Source: Corynebacterium kalinowskii | GTDB taxonomy: Bacteria > Actinomycetota > Actinomycetes > Mycobacteriales > Mycobacteriaceae | Length of the DNA stretch: 64,000 nt | Assembly (NCBI RefSeq): GCF_009734385.1 | Contig: NZ_CP046452.1 | Span: 2,418,001 to 2,482,000 of the forward strand | Direction: 5' to 3' | Made by a program: the position numbers and the translations under genes | Shown here: piece by piece, positions 25,004-32,842 of the stretch | How positions within the stretch are numbered: the first letter of the stretch is position 1 | Layout: every line of letters starts with the position of its first letter | Notes under the pieces: model-generated | Databases searched by the model: none | Told to the model about the DNA's origin: nothing | Seen by the model: the letters and a program-made list of their open reading frames with translations, nothing else

Positions 25004-27352
25004 CTATCCAATCCCACGCATCGCCCCCATGAGTTCGCCCATCGAGGTGTCCGGCAAGTAGCTTTTAGACACCGCCATACCGATCGCTGGCAGCGCTAGT
25101 TCGTCTCGGTAAAGCATGAGCCACTGCTGATGTTCTGGGTTGAACTTGCGCTTGAATGCGGCAAGAGATCGGAACCCATACAGTGGTTCCAGCGCGTGGC
25201 CCACGCGATCCAAGACCGCGCCCAGCGAGCCGGTTCCAGCGACCGCCAGCGGCGCGCCGGACAGGGAAACCCAGCTCAGGCCGTCGTTATGCGCCTGCAC
25301 CAAGACCGCAGCGATCAAGTACTCCACCACGGGCCGGAAACCATCCGTCCGGCGACGCATGAAGTCCAGCACGAGGCCTTCGACCTGGCCATTCACGTAG
25401 CACGGCAGCCAGCTGGTCACACCGTGGATGATGCCGTCCTCGCCCACCGCAATCATGAGCCGCACGTCCGGGTCGTCGAGCTCCGCGAGCCCGCCCAAGG
25501 TAAAGCCCATCTCCGGCAGCGCCTTGTCAGAGACCCAGGCTTCCGAAATCGCGGCAATCTGCACACGTTGCGGCCGCGAGCACTCATGCCACGTGGTCCA
25601 TTCGGTGCGAATGCCTTGTTTCGTGGCGTGGTTCCGCGCGGTACGAATATCCTGGAACTTCTTCCCCTTAAAGGCGGGCTCCTCCCCCACTTTCACCACG
25701 GATTCCTCTGCGACCAGCACGTTGTACCAATCCGGGCGCGTGGCCGCGAACTCAGGCCGCACGGAATACCACGCCACCTGGGCACCTTGAGCGTAAATGT
25801 CGCGTTCGAAAGCATCGGCCAGTTGCGCGACCGGAGTCCCGGAGGACACCGGCTCGCCCACCGTCACAGCAATCCCGCTTTCCAGCCGGTACGCAACGTA
25901 GCCGCCCTCCCCAAACCAGTAGCTGTTTCGTGGCCACAGGGTCATCCATGACAGGTGGTCGCCGCTTCCCTGCTGCAACATGCCTTTGGCGCGTTCCCGC
26001 TCTTGGACAGCGCTCGGATCGGCGGGGCGCACGAGGGCGCGGAGGAAGAGGAAAAGAAACCCAGCCCAGAATGTGATTCCAGTCCATTCCGTAAGCGCCC
26101 ATGCCGTCTGTGACAGCGGCAGGATGTCGAAGCTGGCGAATTTGGCCACAGCGGGTGGGATGTAGCGAAGTGGCGTTGCGCGAAGGACGTCGATAAGCGG
26201 CGATGGCATGACCAGCCACGATCCCACGATCCAGCCCGCAGCGGTGATGAGCCACCAGAGGAAAACCGCGCCGTAAAATTTGCGACGCCGTCCCGGCGCC
26301 AGCTTGACTTGAAAGAGTTCCCGGCGCATGAGCAGCAAAACCGCGCACAGGATCCACGGGAGACACACGTAGGTGATGCGGAAGAAGTCGAAAAGCCCCA
26401 CCGATTTCATTTCGTAGGCGATCGCGACGACGGTGCAGAAAATCCAGAACAGCGCGAATCGGAGAGCTAGTCGACGCCCTCGAATGAGTCCCAAAGCAAT
26501 AGCCACGACCACGGCCAATTGAATAACATTGCCGATCATCGGCCCAATACCGGCCACGCGCAACTGCGCCACCGCATTCAGACACCTATGCCCTTGCGGA
26601 TTGTGTTCACAGAGCATCGCGACATGTTCGCTGGATAGACGGGGTTCAACAAAGAAAACGCTGTCAGAGAATGGCCCGGTGGAGTCCGGGTTCATGCCGG
26701 CTGCGATCGGCCCGAAGAAGACGACGGCGAAGACAATGGCGACGAGCACGCGCGATTCGCGTATCGACGCCACGAACCGCTTCAACGCCAGGCGCGTGCG
26801 CCACTGCCCCACGGCCCAGCCTGCGAGGCAGGCGCTGAAGAAGGCGAAGTCGGCAAGCACGCCAGCATAGAGAATCAGTGTGATGGTGAGGGTGAAGAAA
26901 ATGACGCGGAGGCGGTGGCGGCGCAGCGGCCCCATGAACGCCGACGCGTACATGGCGGTGCCGCACAGCCAGACGAAGGGGTTGAGCACTCGCTCAGCCT
27001 CCAAGCTTTCGCCCCAGTACAGGCCGATTGAATCCAGTCCAGTGGCTACTAGCGCGCCACAGAGCAAGCCCGCCACATGCGTCCACACTGCCGTGACCAG
27101 GAACGTGAGCGACCCCAGTTTGCGCTCCACTGCCCCACCAATGGTGAGCAGCGCGAGGGTGGATAAGATCGCGCCCGCCCAGGTGCCGACGGTCAGCGCG
27201 GACGACAGCACTGTCCACAGCGGCGTGTGCCCATCGAGCCCGAAGCCGAGGGTGTCCCGCAGCCATGCAGTATCAAAGCCATACATGGCCCGCAGTGCCC
27301 ACAGGACCACCACCGCAAGAATGGAGACGGGCATCTGCTTCAGGAACCTCAC
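25004..27352 (-). CDS. aminoacyl-phosphatidylglycerol synthase, MprF/LysX-like (probably alanyl-PG)
   Basis: A 782-residue membrane enzyme. The N-terminal half has many helices, including HVAGLLCGALVATGLDS and several Trp-rich pairs of segments. The C-terminal half, about residues 455-770, is a DUF2156 GNAT-type transferase domain (WFGEGGYVAYRLESGIAVTVGEPV, then GLVLDFMRRRTDGFRPVVEYL), which transfers an amino acid from tRNA to a lipid. In C. glutamicum the homologue makes alanyl-phosphatidylglycerol or alanyl-diacylglycerol; the amino acid here is inferred. The GTG start at 27352 gives a four-base overlap with the esterase stop. This modification alters surface charge and antibiotic sensitivity. 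Confidence 0.85.
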   Translation of the reverse strand: MRFLKQMPVSILAVVVLWALRAMYGFDTAWLRDTLGFGLDGHTPLWTVLSSALTVGTWAGAILSTLALLTIGGAVERKLGSLTFLVTAVWTHVAGLLCGALVATGLDSIGLYWGESLEAERVLNPFVWLCGTAMYASAFMGPLRRHRLRVIFFTLTITLILYAGVLADFAFFSACLAGWAVGQWRTRLALKRFVASIRESRVLVAIVFAVVFFGPIAAGMNPDSTGPFSDSVFFVEPRLSSEHVAMLCEHNPQGHRCLNAVAQLRVAGIGPMIGNVIQLAVVVAIALGLIRGRRLALRFALFWIFCTVVAIAYEMKSVGLFDFFRITYVCLPWILCAVLLLMRRELFQVKLAPGRRRKFYGAVFLWWLITAAGWIVGSWLVMPSPLIDVLRATPLRYIPPAVAKFASFDILPLSQTAWALTEWTGITFWAGFLFLFLRALVRPADPSAVQERERAKGMLQQGSGDHLSWMTLWPRNSYWFGEGGYVAYRLESGIAVTVGEPVSSGTPVAQLADAFERDIYAQGAQVAWYSVRPEFAATRPDWYNVLVAEESVVKVGEEPAFKGKKFQDIRTARNHATKQGIRTEWTTWHECSRPQRVQIAAISEAWVSDKALPEMGFTLGGLAELDDPDVRLMIAVGEDGIIHGVTSWLPCYVNGQVEGLVLDFMRRRTDGFRPVVEYLIAAVLVQAHNDGLSWVSLSGAPLAVAGTGSLGAVLDRVGHALEPLYGFRSLAAFKRKFNPEHQQWLMLYRDELALPAIGMAVSKSYLPDTSMGELMGAMRGIG

Positions 27353-28596
27353 TTGATGCCTCCACGCTGCGCAGCAAAGTCGATGGTCTCTCGCAGTGCC
27401 ACTCGCCATACTTGATAGCTGTGTCCGCCTGGAACCTCGTCATAGATCGTTTGCATACCGGCGTTCTTCGCCTTCTCGTTCAGCTCTTTGAGCTCTTCCT
27501 TCGCATGCGAGTCATTCTCACCGGAGATGAACCGGCCTTGAATGTGGGTGTACCTACTTGTCCCCTGCGCCCGATCTAACAACGTGGCTGGGTTGATGTC
27601 TTGGAAGGCTTCCTCGTCACCATCAAAGAACTGCTGCACGGTCTTGTCGTGATCACCAACGGTCGGCTCTCTTTGGCCGGAGAAGTTCAAGAACGTGCCA
27701 TAAGACTGTGGTGCGTTCGTGACGATCTGCAAAGAGCAGGTACCGCCATAGGACAGCCCGCCGATCGTCCACTTCTGCTGATTCGGTTCGACCCGGAACT
27801 TCTCCTTCATCTGCGCCGGGACATCTACTGCCAGATAGGTCTGCACCTTTTCCGTAGGCCCGTCCACGCAGATTGGGTTGGCGGTCATCGAACCGGTACC
27901 GTCCACGCTCACCACGATGGGTGAAATGCCCTTATGACTGGCCTGGAAGTCCTCCATCGTGGTGTCTGCCCCACCGGCTTCGAACCACTGTGACGGAGAG
28001 CCCGGGTTTCCAGCGAGCAAAACCACGACCGGAAGTCGCAGCTCCGGGCGCGTGAAGTACGCCGGTGGCACGTAGGCAATAGCATCGCGGTGGGTGAATT
28101 GGGTGGCTTCCAAGTCCACGGTGACGAGTGCGCCGACCGGTTGGCCGTCGATAAGCGGCGGGCTGGTCAGGTTGCTGAATTCCTCATAGGACATCGGTTG
28201 CACCACCGGGCGTGGGTTGAGTGAGCGCACGGTCGGATATTCCTGAAAATTCAGGTTGAATACTCCCCAGGCGCCCGCGATGGCAAAGATGCTTAAAACT
28301 CCCAGGAGCCGGCGGTGCCCCTGCTGCAGGAACGCGCTGAGCAGCACAAACAGCGCCAAGCCCCCGGCTACATAGATGGGTGATGGAATGCGATCCGGGA
28401 AGGGCTTCCACCAGACTTCGAGGGTCTGCCAGGCAAGGGCGGCCAGCGCTGTAGCGAGGACGAGCGCGCTCAGCACTCGCCACCGGGCAGCGCGAAGCCC
28501 CGCCAACGCTACGAGAACTGGGATACCCAGTATTGCGTAGATGAGCTGCGGGGCAGGTGCTTCGGTAAGAGAAATCTCACCGATCCAATCAAGCAT
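27349..28596 (-). CDS. membrane-anchored alpha/beta-hydrolase (esterase D family), partner of the lipid aminoacylase
   Basis: A 415-residue protein with four N-terminal membrane helices (about residues 10-115) followed by an exported esterase domain. Visible motifs are VVVLLAGNPGSPSQWFEAGG (oxyanion region), VSVDGTGSMTANP and the nucleophile elbow GGLSYGGTCS (Gly-x-Ser-x-Gly), plus PGGHSYQVWR with the catalytic His near the end. It fits mycolyl-transferase/esterase D-type folds. Start at 28596 overlaps the DedA stop by one base (TAATG), and its stop overlaps the synthase start by four, a tight three-gene unit. In C. glutamicum a neighbouring esterase has been linked to turnover of alanylated lipids; this is inference here. 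Confidence 0.8.
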   Translation of the reverse strand: MLDWIGEISLTEAPAPQLIYAILGIPVLVALAGLRAARWRVLSALVLATALAALAWQTLEVWWKPFPDRIPSPIYVAGGLALFVLLSAFLQQGHRRLLGVLSIFAIAGAWGVFNLNFQEYPTVRSLNPRPVVQPMSYEEFSNLTSPPLIDGQPVGALVTVDLEATQFTHRDAIAYVPPAYFTRPELRLPVVVLLAGNPGSPSQWFEAGGADTTMEDFQASHKGISPIVVSVDGTGSMTANPICVDGPTEKVQTYLAVDVPAQMKEKFRVEPNQQKWTIGGLSYGGTCSLQIVTNAPQSYGTFLNFSGQREPTVGDHDKTVQQFFDGDEEAFQDINPATLLDRAQGTSRYTHIQGRFISGENDSHAKEELKELNEKAKNAGMQTIYDEVPGGHSYQVWRVALRETIDFAAQRGGIK

Positions 28597-29207
28597 TAGG
28601 CTCTCGCTTTCAACCACTTCACTGAGGCAGACATGATGATGGGCAGCACCGACAGGCCAACGATGACGAGCATGATGGCGTCGATACGGTGTGCGATCCC
28701 TGGAATATCACCGAGCAAAACGCCGATAAGCGTCATGGATACCACCCAGCCGATCGCACCGAGCACGTTCCAGCCGAGAAACTTTCGGTAGGTCATGTCG
28801 GCGGTACCAGCCGCAAGCGGGACATAAGTACGCACAATGGGCACGAATCGGCCAAGGACAAGGGCGAATGAACCATGCTTGGCAAAGAATGCTTCGGCCT
28901 GGTGGAGGTGATCCAACTTCAAAATGCGCGCGTCCTTTTTAAACAGTCCGCGGCCGTATCGACGACCGAGCCAGAACCCGACTTGGTCACCCGCGATGGC
29001 CGCAAGCGCGCCCACCAAAATGAGAAGGAAGACCCGGATACCTAAGTCGTGACGCAAGATTGCGGCAGTGACCAGCAAGGAGTCGCCAGGCAGGAAGGGG
29101 AAGAGGACGCCGGATTCGATGAATACAACGATGGCGAGGCCAGCAAGGGCCCAAGGACCGAAGCCCTGGAGCAGGGTGCCGGCGTCTAACAGGGTGGATA
29201 GAGACAC
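28596..29207 (-). CDS. DedA-family membrane protein
   Basis: A 203-residue integral membrane protein of the DedA/SNARE-associated family, thought to flip phospholipids or undecaprenyl phosphate. Motifs visible are FIESGVLFPFLPGDSLLVTA (about residues 28-47), GDQVGFWLGRRYGRGLF, and GRFVPIVRTYVPLAAGTADMTYRKF, the signature containing the essential Arg residues. The GTG at 29207, with GGAG eleven bases upstream, marks the true start; the open frame before it overlaps the divergent kinase promoter. First gene of the envelope operon 28596-25004. Confidence 0.9.
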   Translation of the reverse strand: MSLSTLLDAGTLLQGFGPWALAGLAIVVFIESGVLFPFLPGDSLLVTAAILRHDLGIRVFLLILVGALAAIAGDQVGFWLGRRYGRGLFKKDARILKLDHLHQAEAFFAKHGSFALVLGRFVPIVRTYVPLAAGTADMTYRKFLGWNVLGAIGWVVSMTLIGVLLGDIPGIAHRIDAIMLVIVGLSVLPIIMSASVKWLKARA

Positions 29208-29295
29208 GTGGGAAAACTCCTTCGTAGGTGAGCTAACACGTAGTCTGCAGAACCGATTCCAAGAAACCTCTAAGATCGTAATCCCCGCAGGTAGA

Positions 29296-30252
29296 ATGAG
29301 CGACATGAACGATCCGGACGGCGAGATTTTTAGGTCCAGCGCACGAAAAGTTGGCCTCCAAGTGTCATTGCTTTCTGGCGGGATGATCATCGCTGGCGCG
29401 CTCCTGGCCTCGGGCGCGATGTGGTGGAAGGCCACGATCAACCCCGAGCCGGATCCCGGCGCGCACTACCTTGTTGTCGCCTTCGAGCCCCTTGACCTGG
29501 TCATCGCCGCAGTGATCGTGGGCATCGGTGTGGTGGTTCTCGCCGGCATCGCTGCCACCTGGTTCACTACCCGGGCCACCGCTCCACTCGCCGAGGCGCT
29601 CACCCGCCAGCGCAACTTCGTGGCCGACGCAAGCCACGAGCTACGCACCCCACTCAGCGTGCTGCACGCGCGGATTCAGCAGCTCAAGGCCCTCACCAGC
29701 AACGACCCCCAACTCCAACCCGTGGTTGCCGACTTGCGCCAAGACTCCCAGGAACTCATCAATATCGTCGATGACCTGCTCACTCTCGCCGCGGCACCGC
29801 AAAACTACGACGCACACACTCCCCTGTCTCCGATCCTGACTAAAGTCGCCGAGGAGCAAGGAGTCATCGCGGCGCAGCGAGCCATCACCGTCGAGTGCAG
29901 CCCGATCGAAGCCTCGGTCACCATCCCCGAGGTCGCCGTCCACCGCTGCCTCACTGCGCTCGTCTCCAACGCGATCAGCCACTCGCCAGAGCACAGTACC
30001 GTCCAGATTGACACCGAACGACACGGTGCCACCATCAAGATTTTCGTCCGTGACCAGGGCGAAGGCATCACCGGCATATCCCCCGAGCGGGTCTTCGAGC
30101 GCTTCGCCCGTGGCACCGGAGGCAACGATGCCTCACACGGCATCGGCCTCGCACTCGTCCGCGATACAGTTCTGCGCGGCGGAGGCAGCATCGACATCGA
30201 ATCCACCGGCCCAACCGGCACCACTTTCCTACTCACGATGAAGGAGGCCTAA
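29296..30252 (+). CDS. sensor histidine kinase (two-component system)
   Basis: A 318-residue kinase with two membrane helices (about 21-43 and 66-89) and a short extracytoplasmic loop of about 22 residues, so it probably senses within the membrane. The phospho-acceptor is His114 in ADASHELRTPLSVLH. The ATP-binding domain has the N-box ALVSNAISHSP, DQGEGI and GIGLALVRDT. Residues 44-65 form the whole sensor loop. The ATG at 29296 was chosen because upstream codons overlap the DedA gene. The kinase precedes its regulator, the reverse of the more usual order. Confidence 0.85.
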   Translation: MSDMNDPDGEIFRSSARKVGLQVSLLSGGMIIAGALLASGAMWWKATINPEPDPGAHYLVVAFEPLDLVIAAVIVGIGVVVLAGIAATWFTTRATAPLAEALTRQRNFVADASHELRTPLSVLHARIQQLKALTSNDPQLQPVVADLRQDSQELINIVDDLLTLAAAPQNYDAHTPLSPILTKVAEEQGVIAAQRAITVECSPIEASVTIPEVAVHRCLTALVSNAISHSPEHSTVQIDTERHGATIKIFVRDQGEGITGISPERVFERFARGTGGNDASHGIGLALVRDTVLRGGGSIDIESTGPTGTTFLLTMKEA

Positions 30253-30909
30253 GTGCTCTCCCTACTCCTTCTCGAAGACGACCAGCGCCTCGGCGCCATC
30301 ACCCGCGACATTCTCACCCTCGACTGGTCCGTCACCTGGGTCACCTCGCTTGCCGACGCCCGCACCGCCCTGACCACCGGAGTCTTCGACGTCGCCGTCT
30401 TCGACCGCAGGCTTAGCGACGGCGACAGCACCGAACTCATATCCTGGCTCCGCCACCGCCATGACACGATGCCGATCCTCATGCTCACGGCCCTCGGCCA
30501 GCTCGATGACCGAGTCTCTGGCCTCGACGCCGGCGCCAATGACTACTTGACCAAGCCCTTCGAATTCGAGGAACTTGCCGCCAGACTTAGGGCGCTCACC
30601 AGGGACTATAGTTCGACTCACGAAGGAATCGACATCGGCAGTTGGGCTTACTACCCTGCCACCGGTGCCCTGGAATCGCCATACACAGGCCGAATCCTGC
30701 TCACCGAGAAGGAAAATGCCCTTTTGAACGTCCTCGCATCGCATCCCGACACCGCTTTTACCAGGTCGCAGCTACTCGGAAGGGTGTTTGAGCACGGAGA
30801 ACAGGAGGGCACGGTGGATACGTATGTGCACTACATTCGTCGCAAAGCGGACCGCGACCTTATCCAAACCGTGCGGGGAGTTGGATACCAACTCGGCACG
30901 CCAGCCTAG
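30253..30909 (+). CDS. OmpR/PhoB-family response regulator
   Basis: A 218-residue regulator with an N-terminal receiver (acidic pocket LEDD at 7-10, phosphoacceptor Asp51 in AVFDRRLSDGDS, Thr in MLTALG, Lys in YLTKPF) and a C-terminal winged helix (about 130-213, LLTEKENALLNVLASHPD, VDTYVHYIRRKAD, TVRGVGYQL). The GTG start is immediately after the kinase stop. The last 50 bases overlap the convergent PAP2 gene. The likely targets are the flanking envelope genes, but no binding sites could be picked out. Confidence 0.88.
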   Translation: MLSLLLLEDDQRLGAITRDILTLDWSVTWVTSLADARTALTTGVFDVAVFDRRLSDGDSTELISWLRHRHDTMPILMLTALGQLDDRVSGLDAGANDYLTKPFEFEELAARLRALTRDYSSTHEGIDIGSWAYYPATGALESPYTGRILLTEKENALLNVLASHPDTAFTRSQLLGRVFEHGEQEGTVDTYVHYIRRKADRDLIQTVRGVGYQLGTPA

Positions 30910-31486
30910 CTGCCAGCGGGACCACGGCGACGGCCCAGACTATGGAGGCAAGGACATCGGTCGGGTAGTGATAGCCGTCTACCAGCACAATTACCGCGAT
31001 GGCGAGGATCGGCAGGGGAGTCAGGAGGCGGATGGTTCGGTTAGCCGTGAACATCCAGGTAGCCGCCATTAATGCAGTAACGAAGGCGACGTGCCCGCTA
31101 CTAAATGACCAGTCACCAGCGATAACGTGTGGAGGATAGGGCAGTAGGGTGGCATCGGGGCGTGGCCTTGCGAAGAGCTCCTTGAATGCGACGACGGGCA
31201 GCCAGGCCATTGCCACGGTCGCACCGTAGGAGAGTCCGACCCGGTAATCGCGTCGCCGCCAAGCGAGGATACCCGCAATGAGCAGGGTATAGGTCAAGGA
31301 GAAGGCGGGCTCCAAGAAGTTGTAGATCACGGTGCACAGCGCACCGATCAGTCCGTGGTGGAGTCTGTTTAAGTCCACTGTGAGCGAAAGATCCGCGGTT
31401 GAGCGGGCCATCACGGCGCCGAGCGCCAAGACAAAAACTAGCCCGAAACTGGCGATGAACTGGTACTTTAACCACTGCGTCTTCAT
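30860..31486 (-). CDS. PAP2-family phosphatase
   Basis: A 208-residue integral membrane phosphatase. The three PAP2 motifs are intact: KELFARPRPD (about 106-115), SFSSGHVAFVTALMA (about 131-145) and DGYHYPTDVLASIVWA (about 168-183), with the catalytic His residues. Five to six helices flank them. Substrates are lipid or prenyl pyrophosphates such as undecaprenyl pyrophosphate. The 3' end lies inside the coding end of the response regulator (50 bases of convergent overlap), which is unusual but both frames carry convincing conserved sequence to their ends. Confidence 0.85.
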   Translation of the reverse strand: MKTQWLKYQFIASFGLVFVLALGAVMARSTADLSLTVDLNRLHHGLIGALCTVIYNFLEPAFSLTYTLLIAGILAWRRRDYRVGLSYGATVAMAWLPVVAFKELFARPRPDATLLPYPPHVIAGDWSFSSGHVAFVTALMAATWMFTANRTIRLLTPLPILAIAVIVLVDGYHYPTDVLASIVWAVAVVPLAARLACRVGIQLPARFG

Positions 31487-31542
31487 GACTGATGAAGTTA
31501 CGCAGGTGCTTCTAAGAATCCGCCAAGATTGCGTTCTGAGTC

Positions 31543-32268
31543 CTAGAGGTCGAAGCCCTGCCTCTTCGCAATCTCCAGCGTCGCATCCCGCAGGTCCTTT
31601 ACCGGGCTGAACTTCGCCTTGACCTGATCCGTGAAAGAATCCACGCGACGGTTGGCATCTCGCAGGTCGTAGTAGGTTTGCATGGCTTCGTCGTACTGGG
31701 CCAGATCTTCGGCTTTTAGGTCGACATACCCGTTCTCCATCACCCTGGCGTGGCGCGGTAGACGCGGCTTGAGCTGCGGATCTTGATTCGGCCAGCCAAG
31801 GGTCATTCCCACCACTGGGAAGGTCAGCCCGGGGAGCTGAAGCAGGTCGATGACGGCTTGGGCATCATTATGGACGTTGCCGAGGAAGTTGATGCCGAGG
31901 CCGAGCGACTCCGCAGCGACGCACACGTTTTGCGCCATGAGACAGGCGTCAGTGAAGCCGGAGATAAAGTTGCGGGGATACGGTGCGGCGCTCGGGCCGC
32001 CTGCGATAAGCGAGTTTCGGCGGGTATCCACAATAAACAAGAGGTAGACGGGCGCTTTGGCAACATAAGCTTGGGCGCCGATTTTCGCAAGCTCATCTTT
32101 GAGTCGCTGGTCGGTGACGTGGATGATGCTCGCGTTCTGCATGCCTAGGGAGGTCGGCGCGTGGATGGCTACCTCGAAAAGCCGGTCGAGGGTCTCTTTG
32201 TTCACTGGCTCGCTGGTGAATTCGCGAATAGTGCGATGGGCGAGCTGTGTGTTGATCGTCTGATTCAT
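31543..32268 (-). CDS. NADPH-dependent FMN nitroreductase (NfsA/FRP-like)
   Basis: A 241-residue flavoprotein. The N-terminal HRTIREFTSEPVNKETLDRL and HAPTSLGMQNASIIHVTD are the FMN-binding motifs of NfsA/FrxA-type oxidoreductases, and FPVVGMTLGWPNQDPQLKPR is the NADPH/FMN signature in the second half. These enzymes reduce nitro compounds, quinones and flavin. It is coupled by a four-base overlap to the MmcQ/YjbR gene upstream; both lie downstream of the palindrome cluster at 32603-32685. Confidence 0.87.
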   Translation of the reverse strand: MNQTINTQLAHRTIREFTSEPVNKETLDRLFEVAIHAPTSLGMQNASIIHVTDQRLKDELAKIGAQAYVAKAPVYLLFIVDTRRNSLIAGGPSAAPYPRNFISGFTDACLMAQNVCVAAESLGLGINFLGNVHNDAQAVIDLLQLPGLTFPVVGMTLGWPNQDPQLKPRLPRHARVMENGYVDLKAEDLAQYDEAMQTYYDLRDANRRVDSFTDQVKAKFSPVKDLRDATLEIAKRQGFDL

Positions 32269-32597
32269 AGTCCCGAGACTAAACGATACGAGTCCACTAC
32301 GAGCTCTTTCACCAGTTCAGCAGGCACATCTTCACCTTCGGTGATGGTGATCCAGTGCCGTTTGTTCATGTGATAGCCCGGGGTGATCCCGCGGTAGGTT
32401 TCGCGTAGCCGCTCGCCTTCAAAGGGATCGACCTTCACATTGAGGATTTGCTTGCCATTAAGCATGCCGAGCAGCGCAAACCACTTGCCTTTTACCTTGA
32501 ATGCTTCCCAAGTACCGGCGAAGGGCATTTCCTCGGCATTGGCTTGCTGGAGAGCAACGTCGCGGACGAGGGAGTGGAGACTAGGGGAGAGTGACAC
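32265..32597 (-). CDS. MmcQ/YjbR family protein
   Basis: A 110-residue small protein of the MmcQ/YjbR (CyaY-like fold) family: EEMPFAGTWEAFKVKGKWFALLGM (about 22-45) and LNVKVDPFEGERLRETYRGITPGYHMNKRHWITI are the typical core. The family is often called DNA-binding by fold but its function is unclear. The start is a GTG at 32597 with no ribosome-binding site; the palindromic repeats begin six bases upstream, so the mRNA may be leaderless and directly controlled by a repressor there. Confidence 0.78.
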   Translation of the reverse strand: MSLSPSLHSLVRDVALQQANAEEMPFAGTWEAFKVKGKWFALLGMLNGKQILNVKVDPFEGERLRETYRGITPGYHMNKRHWITITEGEDVPAELVKELVVDSYRLVSGL

Positions 32598-32602
32598 AGT
32601 TT

Positions 32603-32685
32603 CACTCTAGAGTGAGAATCGTAGTGTCAGAGTTGCACTCTAGAGTGTGACTCTCACACTCTTGTAGCAGTCAGAGTTGCACTCT
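32603..32685. repeat. cluster of palindromic repeats in the mmcQ-nitroreductase promoter
   Basis: Two perfect copies of the 12-bp palindrome CACTCTAGAGTG lie at 32603-32614 and 32636-32647 (33 bases apart, about three helix turns). A 16-bp direct repeat GTCAGAGTTGCACTCT occurs at 32626-32641 and 32670-32685. A further dyad GAGTGTGA-CTC-TCACACTC spans 32643-32661. All share the core CACTCT/AGAGTG, spacing suggests cooperative binding of a dimeric repressor. No known consensus fits. The gap 32686-32842 before the Fic gene shows nothing else. Confidence 0.75.
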
Positions 32686-32842
32686 GTGAGCCTGAAGGAT
32701 CCAACCCCAGTTCACGCACATCATTAATACGCCTTGACCTGCGCAACGTTAGATTAGAGGCCGTTATTTTAACTTTCTTCGGGATCTGCCAATCCACGCC
32801 TCTTAGCTGCTCGTTGAGACATGAAAACGACAAGTTCCCTCA

